Below the pieces are notes generated by a model that did no database searches, was not told the origin of the DNA, and was given only the letters and a program-made list of their open reading frames with translations. Below are positions 1 to 6,032 of a DNA stretch of 64,000 nucleotides, one piece after another. The stretch's first letter is position 1, and the number at the start of each line of letters is the position of its first letter. This stretch comes from an uncultured Bryobacteraceae bacterium (GTDB lineage Bacteria > Acidobacteriota > Terriglobia > Bryobacterales > Bryobacteraceae), in contig CALJAM010000022.1 of NCBI GenBank assembly GCA_938027685.1, positions 151,310-215,309 on the forward strand, written 5' to 3'. The position numbers were made by a program, and so were the translations under genes.

Positions 1-168
1 CGTCCGCGTGTCGTTGTGCCCGTTGCCCGCCTGGCCGAGAAGATCGCCGCCTTGGAGTCGGATCCCAAAATACGCGCGGCAATGAAGCACGGCTCTTTGC
101 CGCGCATCGACGTACCGCTGGCCAGCCTCGGAGTGAGGGACCCCGCCGCCCGGCTGGCCGCCGACTGA
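1..168 (+). CDS. C-terminal end of an unidentified protein (partial)
   Basis: An open frame runs in from the left edge and stops with TGA at 166-168, giving the last 55 residues of a protein. The tail is mixed charged and hydrophobic, with no motif I recognise. The next gene starts 50 bases downstream on the same strand, so the two could share a transcript. The function cannot be judged from this fragment. Confidence 0.5.
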   Translation, partial: RPRVVVPVARLAEKIAALESDPKIRAAMKHGSLPRIDVPLASLGVRDPAARLAAD

Positions 169-217
169 TGGAAGCGATGCGTACGGATTCGGATTTCATT
201 CACTCAGAGGAGGACGG

Positions 218-2230
218 ATGCATCACCCTGCGAAGTATTTCGAGAAAGGCCTCACGTTGGCTGCCCGCGCCGCATGGGCGGTCTTCGATCGGCTCAATCA
301 GATCCGGCCCAATGCCGGCTTCGTTCCCAAGTGGTCCGACCGGCCGCTGCTGAAGTCCTGGCAGAAGGTCAAGCCCCCGCTCGGTTGGCCCCGCCAGACC
401 GATTCGCTATGCCCCAAGTGCGTGCCCGAGATTCGGCGCGAAATCCTGGAGGGCCGCCGCCCGCTCTCCGATCTCATCGAGGGACGGCCCGGCCATATCA
501 AGGCGTGGATCGTCGAGCGCGACGGCAAGATCATCATGGAGAAGGACTGCCCGGTCCACGGCCACTTCGAGGACGTCATCTCGATTGACGTCGAGTTCTT
601 CCGGCACCTGGAAGAGAGCTTCCCCGGCAGCGACATCGTCGCGCACCAGGATGCTCACCTGCACCGTCACGGCACCAGCACGATCCGTTACGGACGCGGC
701 GCCGTCCTCACCATCGACCTGACCAACCGCTGCAACATGATGTGCGATCCGTGCTTCATGGACGCCAACCAGGTCGGCTTCGTGCACGAGCTCTCCTGGG
801 ATGAGATCCGCAAGCTGCTGGACGACGCCATTTCCATCAAGCCCCGGCGCCAGCTTTCCGTGCAGTTTTCCGGCGGAGAACCCACGCTTTCGCCCTACTT
901 CCTGGACGCCGTCCGCTACGCTCGCCAGGTCGGCTACAACAGCGTACAGGCCGCGACCAATGGCATCGCCTTCGCCCGCAGTTACGAATTCTGCCAGGCG
1001 GCCGCGGAAGCGGGTCTGCGCTACGTCTACCTGCAATTCGACGGCATCGGCGACGGCGCCAACGCCCACCGGCGCGTCGGCAACCTGTTCGAGGTGAAGC
1101 TGCAGGCCATCGAGAACCTGCACAAGGCCGGCGTCGAGATCGTGCTGGTGTCCACGATCGTCAACGGCATCAACAACGAGCAGGTGGGCCGCATCATCCA
1201 GTTCGCGCTCGACAACCCGGACAAGATTGCCTTCTGCGCCTTCCAGCCGGTCTCTTTCACCGGTCGTGACGAGGAGATCAGCGACGAGCGTCGGCGGGCC
1301 CAGCGCTACACGCTCTCCCACCTGGCGCACGATGTGAAAAAACAGGTCGGCCTCGGCGAGCCCGTACGCGACTGGTTCCCCCTTTCCTTCTTCAGCACGT
1401 TCTGCGATTGGGCCGACCTGGTGCACGGGCCCGGCGCCGACTGGGGCAACATCAACTGCGGCTGTCACCCCAACTGCGGCGTGGGCATGGCGGTCATGGT
1501 GGACAAGAAGACGCGGGAAGCCGTGCCGGTCACGGCCTTCATCCACGCCGAACAGTTGGCCCGCGACGTCATGCGCATCAACGACGCCGCCCGCGGGCGG
1601 TTCCTCTCCATGCTCGGCATGGGTCTGGCTCTGATGAAGAACTACGATCCTTTCCGGGCTCCCACTCATTTCCGGCTCTGGCACCTGCTGATGAAGGCCG
1701 ACAAGACCTTCGGCGCCAGCGGCCGCGATTACGGAAAGGTGGGCGCCGACCGCACGCGCCAGGACATCGAACGCCGGCGCGCCGATCGCTGGAACTTCCT
1801 CATCATCGCCGGCATGTGGTTCCAGGATCTGTTCAACTACGACTTCCGCCGCACCGAGCGCTGCATCATCCCTTACGCTACCCAGGAGGGCGAGATCTCC
1901 TTCTGCGCCTACAACACCGGCATCGGCTGGCGCAAGATCGTCGAGCGCATGCACATGACCGCGACGCTGGCCAAGTGGTATCAGGAGCACGGGCGGCATG
2001 AAATCTTCACCGGCGGCCGCTGCGTGCCGCTCGAGAAGGTCGAACACAGTCTGCGCGTGCGACCCGAGCTGGTCACGCTGGAGCCCCAGCGCGATCTGGA
2101 CTTGCTGGGCGTTCCCAAAACGGCGCGCGAAGAAAAGCTGCGAGCCAGACAACTGGTCCAGATCCGGACCGCCGATGCACCCGTGCGCGCCGAAGACGAG
2201 GAGGTTCCCGCAGCAACGCATTCCGCCTGA
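218..2230 (+). CDS. Tes/MJ0619-like radical SAM protein, candidate membrane-spanning lipid synthase
   Basis: 670 residues. The radical SAM cluster motif is CNMMCDPC (C172, C176, C179), followed by SGGEPT near 219-224. The N-terminus has the extra metal-binding pattern of the MJ0619/tetraether synthase family: CPKC at 65-68, then ERDGKIIMEKDCPVHG with C111 and H114. Further cysteines at 396, 414, 416 and 420, plus a C-terminal pair near 549 and 564, could hold auxiliary iron-sulfur clusters. Known family members join lipid tails by carbon-carbon coupling: archaeal Tes makes tetraethers, and bacterial relatives make membrane-spanning diabolic-type lipids. I infer a similar lipid role, not a proven substrate. 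The start is an ATG preceded by GAGGAGG at close spacing. A second radical SAM gene follows 36 bases later. A different radical SAM chemistry remains possible. Confidence 0.8.
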   Translation: MHHPAKYFEKGLTLAARAAWAVFDRLNQIRPNAGFVPKWSDRPLLKSWQKVKPPLGWPRQTDSLCPKCVPEIRREILEGRRPLSDLIEGRPGHIKAWIVERDGKIIMEKDCPVHGHFEDVISIDVEFFRHLEESFPGSDIVAHQDAHLHRHGTSTIRYGRGAVLTIDLTNRCNMMCDPCFMDANQVGFVHELSWDEIRKLLDDAISIKPRRQLSVQFSGGEPTLSPYFLDAVRYARQVGYNSVQAATNGIAFARSYEFCQAAAEAGLRYVYLQFDGIGDGANAHRRVGNLFEVKLQAIENLHKAGVEIVLVSTIVNGINNEQVGRIIQFALDNPDKIAFCAFQPVSFTGRDEEISDERRRAQRYTLSHLAHDVKKQVGLGEPVRDWFPLSFFSTFCDWADLVHGPGADWGNINCGCHPNCGVGMAVMVDKKTREAVPVTAFIHAEQLARDVMRINDAARGRFLSMLGMGLALMKNYDPFRAPTHFRLWHLLMKADKTFGASGRDYGKVGADRTRQDIERRRADRWNFLIIAGMWFQDLFNYDFRRTERCIIPYATQEGEISFCAYNTGIGWRKIVERMHMTATLAKWYQEHGRHEIFTGGRCVPLEKVEHSLRVRPELVTLEPQRDLDLLGVPKTAREEKLRARQLVQIRTADAPVRAEDEEVPAATHSA

Positions 2231-2266
2231 GCCGCGGCGGGCGTCCTTGCTCCTAACCATCGAACC

Positions 2267-3322
2267 ATGCCCCAGCGCCCTTGTACCTCCTCTGTTTCCC
2301 CGCTGCGACGGCGATGGATCGGGTGGTTGCGCCTGGCTCGAGAGCTGCGCATGATCGCGCGCGGCCTGCTCGATACGCGCCACCCGATCCTCGCCCACCT
2401 CATCGTTACCCGACGTTGCAATCTCTCGTGCGCCTACTGCAACGAATACGATCGCGTGTCGGCCCCCGTCCCGCTCGCGCTTCTTCTGGAACGGGTCGAC
2501 CGGCTGGCCGCCTTGGGCACGCAGGTGATTACGCTCAGCGGAGGCGAGCCGCTGCTCCACCCCGAATTGGAGCGGGTCGTGGCGCGCATCCGCCGTCACG
2601 GACTGCTGGCGGGCATGATCACCAACGGCTACCTGCTCACCGCCGCGCGCATCGCTGAGCTGAACCGCGCAGGCCTCGACCACATGCAGGTCAGCATCGA
2701 TAACTTGGAGCCCGATCCCGCGTCCAGGAAAAGCCTGCGCGTGCTAGATCCCAAGCTGCGGCTGCTTTCCCGACTCGCCGTGTTTCACGTCAACATCAAC
2801 GCGGTCTTGGGCGGTGGCGTGCGCCGCCCCGAGGATGCCCTCGACATCGCTCGACGCGCCGTCGAGCTCGGGTTCAGCTTCACGGTGGGCATCATCCACG
2901 GCCCCGACGGGCGCCTGCTGCCCCTCAGCCCCCGCGAGCGCGAGGTCTACGATCAGTTGAGCAACATGGGCCGCGTCAGCTACTCGCGGTTCCATCATTT
3001 CCGTCGCAATCTGGTCGAGGGTCGCGAAAACCGGTGGCGCTGCCGGGCGGGCGCGCGCTACCTCTACGTGTGCGAAGAGGGACTGGTGCACTACTGCTCG
3101 CAACGGCGCGGCCGCCCGGGCAAACCGCTGGCCGAGTACTCCGGAGAAGACCTCAGGCGCGAATTCTACCTGGAGAAGCCGTGCGCGCCCCACTGCACTT
3201 TGGCCTGCGTGCACCAGGTCTCGTTGATCGACGCATGGCGTGCGCCGCAGCACGGCGAGGGCGGCTTCGGGCGTCCGGATCTGGTGACGCTTCCATCGCT
3301 GGGCCCGGGCGGGCACGCCTGA
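2267..3322 (+). CDS. Radical SAM protein with extra C-terminal cysteines
   Basis: 351 residues. The cluster motif CNLSCAYC (C51, C55, C58) sits early and is followed by LSGGEPLLHPE, both typical of radical SAM enzymes. Cysteines cluster again near the C-terminus (RWRC, YVC, HYC, then PCAPHC and LAC), suggesting a SPASM/twitch-like auxiliary cluster region. It lies 36 bases after the Tes-like gene and is probably co-transcribed, so it may act on the same lipid product or its precursor. That link is inference. The ATG used here has no clear ribosome-binding site. An in-frame ATG at 2351 would give a shorter protein that still keeps the whole radical SAM core. It is not an obvious sulfatase-maturating enzyme, although sulfatases lie elsewhere in the window. 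Confidence 0.75.
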   Translation: MPQRPCTSSVSPLRRRWIGWLRLARELRMIARGLLDTRHPILAHLIVTRRCNLSCAYCNEYDRVSAPVPLALLLERVDRLAALGTQVITLSGGEPLLHPELERVVARIRRHGLLAGMITNGYLLTAARIAELNRAGLDHMQVSIDNLEPDPASRKSLRVLDPKLRLLSRLAVFHVNINAVLGGGVRRPEDALDIARRAVELGFSFTVGIIHGPDGRLLPLSPREREVYDQLSNMGRVSYSRFHHFRRNLVEGRENRWRCRAGARYLYVCEEGLVHYCSQRRGRPGKPLAEYSGEDLRREFYLEKPCAPHCTLACVHQVSLIDAWRAPQHGEGGFGRPDLVTLPSLGPGGHA

Positions 3323-3446
3323 CTTCTCGCCGCATTGCTTGGGCCCGGTAACCGGGCATGCCGCCGGCCTGGTTCAGGCGGACCGGCTTGACTTGACCGC
3401 CGGATGGTGGCACTTCAGTCATGAATCAGCCCCGAGGAGCGAGCTT

Positions 3447-4412
3447 ATGAAGTGGAAGGCGTGGACCGGCGTTCTGCTCGCCGCCGCCTCGCTTCATGCC
3501 CAGCCGAAAAAGCGCGTGGCGGTGCTCGACTTCGATTACGCCACCGTCCGCAGCAGCGTTGCGGCCATCTGGGGTACGGACCGGGACGTAGGCAAGGGCG
3601 TGGCGGACCTGCTCGTTGAGAAGCTGGTCAACGGCGGCGTCTACACCGTGGTCGAACGTAAGGCCATTGAGAAGGTTCTTGCCGAGCAGAACTTTTCCAA
3701 CAGCGATCGCGCCGACGCGACCACGGCCGCCAAGATCGGCCGCATTCTGGGCGTGGACGCCATCATCATCGGCAGTATCACGCAGTTCGGCCGCGACGAC
3801 AAGGCCACGACGCTGGGTGGCGGGGGCTTCGGCGGAATCACGCGGCGTTACGGCCTGGGCGGCATCCAGCGGCGCGAAGCCAAAGCCGTGGTGGAGGTCA
3901 CCGCCCGCGTGATCTCGACCGACACCGCCGAGATCCTGGCCGTGGGCCACGGGCAGGGTGAATCCACCCGCTCGGGCACGTCGCTGTTGGGCGCCGGCGG
4001 CAGCTCGGGCGCGGGCGGCGCCGGGGCCTACGACATGACCAGCAAGAACTTCGCCGCCACCCTGATCGGAGAGGCCGTGCACAAGGCCGTCAACCAGCTC
4101 AGCCGGGAACTCGAAGCCGGCGCCGCCAAGCTGCCCGCACGCGCGGTGCAAATTAACGGTCTGATCGCCGACGTCAGCGGCAACACGGTCGTCCTCAACG
4201 TCGGTAGCCGCGCGGGCCTCAAAGTGGGCGACCGGCTCCAGGTGCGGCGTAAGGTCCGCGAGGTGCGCGATCCGGCCACCGGCAAGGTCATCCGCGTGCT
4301 GGAGAACGCCATCGGCGAAGTGGTGATCTCCGAGGTGGACGAGGTCTCTGCGGTCGGTACTTACTCCGGCGCTACCCCGCCCCAAGTGGGCGACTCGGTC
4401 CGCAGTCAGTAA
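3447..4412 (+). CDS. CsgG-family secreted protein
   Basis: 321 residues. The first 19 residues form a signal peptide ending in LHAQ. The mature part begins KKRVAVLDFDYATV, the usual opening of CsgG/HfaB-type proteins, and continues through VEKLVNGGVYTVVERKAIEKVL and LGVDAIIIGSIT. A glycine-rich insert lies near 145-190. The last 85 residues (VVLNVGSRAGLKVGDRL) look like a small beta domain of the FlgT-C/SH3-like kind. CsgG relatives form outer-membrane pores for curli, but many acidobacterial ones stand alone, and no curli subunit is visible here. The start at 3447 is chosen because GAGGAG lies 8 bases upstream and the signal peptide begins there. It converges with the gene ending at 4425. 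Confidence 0.8.
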   Translation: MKWKAWTGVLLAAASLHAQPKKRVAVLDFDYATVRSSVAAIWGTDRDVGKGVADLLVEKLVNGGVYTVVERKAIEKVLAEQNFSNSDRADATTAAKIGRILGVDAIIIGSITQFGRDDKATTLGGGGFGGITRRYGLGGIQRREAKAVVEVTARVISTDTAEILAVGHGQGESTRSGTSLLGAGGSSGAGGAGAYDMTSKNFAATLIGEAVHKAVNQLSRELEAGAAKLPARAVQINGLIADVSGNTVVLNVGSRAGLKVGDRLQVRRKVREVRDPATGKVIRVLENAIGEVVISEVDEVSAVGTYSGATPPQVGDSVRSQ

Positions 4413-4422
4413 CCACTTACTG
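4407..4422. terminator. Short hairpin between convergent genes
   Basis: A 6-bp perfect inverted repeat (CAGTAA, loop CCAC, TTACTG) overlaps the stop codon of the CsgG-like gene and lies just before the end of the convergent gene. An AAAGCGCTTT palindrome follows at 4428-4437. The stem is short and there is no long T tract, so a bidirectional terminator role is only a possibility. Confidence 0.3.
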
Positions 4423-4424
4423 CT

Positions 4425-5201
4425 TCAAAAGCGCTTTAAACTTCTCAGCACGGCGGCTGTGTTGCCCCCGCCGGGTAACTCCACATAGTGCAGCACCTGC
4501 CAGTTGCGATCTACCGTTCCGATATACCGAGCCTCGTTGCGATTGGGACCCATGAGGATTACGGAATAGCCGCGCTGAGGATAAGTTAGACGCTGGTACT
4601 GTATCTCGCCTTCGGGCGAGCGCCACCGCTCTTCCGCGGGCGGGCCTAGTTTCTTGATCACCGCATGATAGTCGTCGAGCCGTGTAAGTTCCAGGTACGC
4701 CTGGTCGCGCGCCGTGAAGACCACGCGGGAACGCAGCGGCCCGACGCGAAACACTGCGACGACTATGACCAAAACCAGCAGGGCCGAGCCCAACACGAGG
4801 GCGATCATCCGGCCTATACGGGACTCGGTCGAGGGCGTGCGCGCCGGCGTGACCGGCGGCGGCAGCTCCGGTTCAGGCTCGGCAGGGTATCGCACCGCTG
4901 CGGCCGGAGGCGGCATCGCAACCACCCGGCGCTCGTAGGGCCACACCGCGCCCGCCTTGTACTCGAGCTCGCGCGTCAAACCCACGATCATGACCGGATC
5001 TTCCACTCGCGAAATCTCGCCGAAGTAACGCCGCGGGATCCACACCTCCAGATTCTCGCGCGTGTTGGCCACCAGGATCTCCGACCACGTGGCGCGTCGC
5101 AGCCGCCACTCGTTGTGCTCGACCCCCACGATCGCCGGGTAGAAAGCGAAGGGGCGACTCGCCAGATGCTCCAGCCACTCGGGCGATGATGGACTGCTCA
5201 T
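4425..5201 (-). CDS. Hypothetical protein with one membrane segment
   Basis: 258 residues, not recognised. Residues 1-100 look like a soluble cytoplasmic domain (WSEILVANTRENLEVWIPRRYFGEISRV). A proline-rich linker spans about 100-127 and one transmembrane helix about 131-152. The C-terminal 105 residues would lie outside the cytoplasmic membrane and include a strand-rich part (YQRLTYPQRGYSVILMG). The ATG is preceded by GAGAGG. It is the last gene of a minus-strand run of small unknown genes (5996 to 4425) with gaps of 15 and 27 bases, so these are probably one transcript. Confidence 0.65.
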   Translation of the reverse strand: MSSPSSPEWLEHLASRPFAFYPAIVGVEHNEWRLRRATWSEILVANTRENLEVWIPRRYFGEISRVEDPVMIVGLTRELEYKAGAVWPYERRVVAMPPPAAAVRYPAEPEPELPPPVTPARTPSTESRIGRMIALVLGSALLVLVIVVAVFRVGPLRSRVVFTARDQAYLELTRLDDYHAVIKKLGPPAEERWRSPEGEIQYQRLTYPQRGYSVILMGPNRNEARYIGTVDRNWQVLHYVELPGGGNTAAVLRSLKRF

Positions 5202-5228
5202 GCGCGCCTCTCATCTCACCGCGGCCGG

Positions 5229-5636
5229 TCAACTCAGCCCCAGCCGCTCGAAAATCGCCTCCACGTCGCCGGCGCCCACCATGATCTCTTCGCGCAGCGC
5301 CGCCGGCGACGGCCTTTCGTCGAAGGCCCGAAACAGGCTCATCTTTGCGACGGCGTAGCGCTCGGCCCCGGTTACATTCCGCCCGTGCGCCTTCTCGAAT
5401 CGTCTCAGGCAGCGTTCGCTCACGAAGACGGACACCGCGAAATAATTCTTGCGGTCGGCCGTCACTGCGAACACGTACTGTGTGCCCTTGTCAGGACCGC
5501 GGCGGGCCGGTCGTTGTCCCTCGAAGTAATACTCATAGACGAACCCTGAGCCTGCCGAGTAACATTTCAGCCGCCGCACGGCGGGCGCGCCGCTCAGGGG
5601 CAGCTCCGGTTTGCGCCTCCGCAGCCAGCCGAGCAC
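5229..5636 (-). CDS. Hypothetical protein, 135 aa
   Basis: I do not recognise a family. The protein is soluble, with an N-terminal strand-rich segment (KCYSAGSGFVYEYYFEG), a central region TQYVFAVTADRKNYFAVSVFV, and a helical C-terminal third ending in VGAGDVEAIFERLGLS. The start is GTG, supported by GGGAGG a few bases upstream. It lies 15 bases after the 114-residue gene and 27 bases before the membrane-anchored gene, suggesting a three-gene unit of unknown role. Confidence 0.65.
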   Translation of the reverse strand: MLGWLRRRKPELPLSGAPAVRRLKCYSAGSGFVYEYYFEGQRPARRGPDKGTQYVFAVTADRKNYFAVSVFVSERCLRRFEKAHGRNVTGAERYAVAKMSLFRAFDERPSPAALREEIMVGAGDVEAIFERLGLS

Positions 5637-5651
5637 GTCGCCTCCCGCCCG

Positions 5652-5996
5652 TCAAAGGATCGCCCGCTCGTTCTCGTCCCAGGCCGGTTCCCGACGCTCG
5701 AGAACAGCGCGAATCAGCGGCTCCTTGTCACGGATCAGCCGGTAGCGCGAGTTCTCGTCCAGGTCCCAGGCTACGCGGATCGGGACCCCGTTGCCGTCGA
5801 CTGCCGTGAGCAGCTTGTAAATGTAAAGGGCCTTCAGGTCGTACATGGATACCGGTCGGCCCGATCCCTCGCTGGCCGACTGCGCCGTGTGCTCTTCGTC
5901 CGGGTGCTCCAGCAGGTACTCCAGCAGCTTGCGGTAAGCGGGATGGGTGCGACAGAAATTGTCGAGCCTCAGCCACTCCTCGCGTGTGAAAGACAT
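5652..5996 (-). CDS. Hypothetical protein, 114 aa
   Basis: Small soluble protein of unknown family. It is rich in Tyr, Leu and charged residues and contains YDLKALYIYKLLTAVDGNG and RVAWDLDENSRYRLI. No signal peptide, membrane segment or cysteine cluster is visible. It follows the sialidase/esterase gene by 36 bases on the same strand and precedes two further unknown genes, so it may belong to the same long minus-strand transcript. Confidence 0.6.
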   Translation of the reverse strand: MSFTREEWLRLDNFCRTHPAYRKLLEYLLEHPDEEHTAQSASEGSGRPVSMYDLKALYIYKLLTAVDGNGVPIRVAWDLDENSRYRLIRDKEPLIRAVLERREPAWDENERAIL

Positions 5997-6032
5997 ACTA
6001 CGATTTTCGCAAACGCGCTTTCGACGGGCGGC

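Noticed and set aside
168..353. Short frame overlapping the start of the Tes-like gene
   Set aside because: It lies out of frame over a gene with clear ribosome-binding site and motifs, and has no features of its own.
407..2683. Long minus-strand open frame opposite the Tes-like and second radical SAM genes
   Set aside because: It mirrors real genes whose cysteine motifs are unambiguous. Its composition (Ala, Gly, Val, Asp rich, no motif) is typical of antisense frames in G+C-rich DNA.
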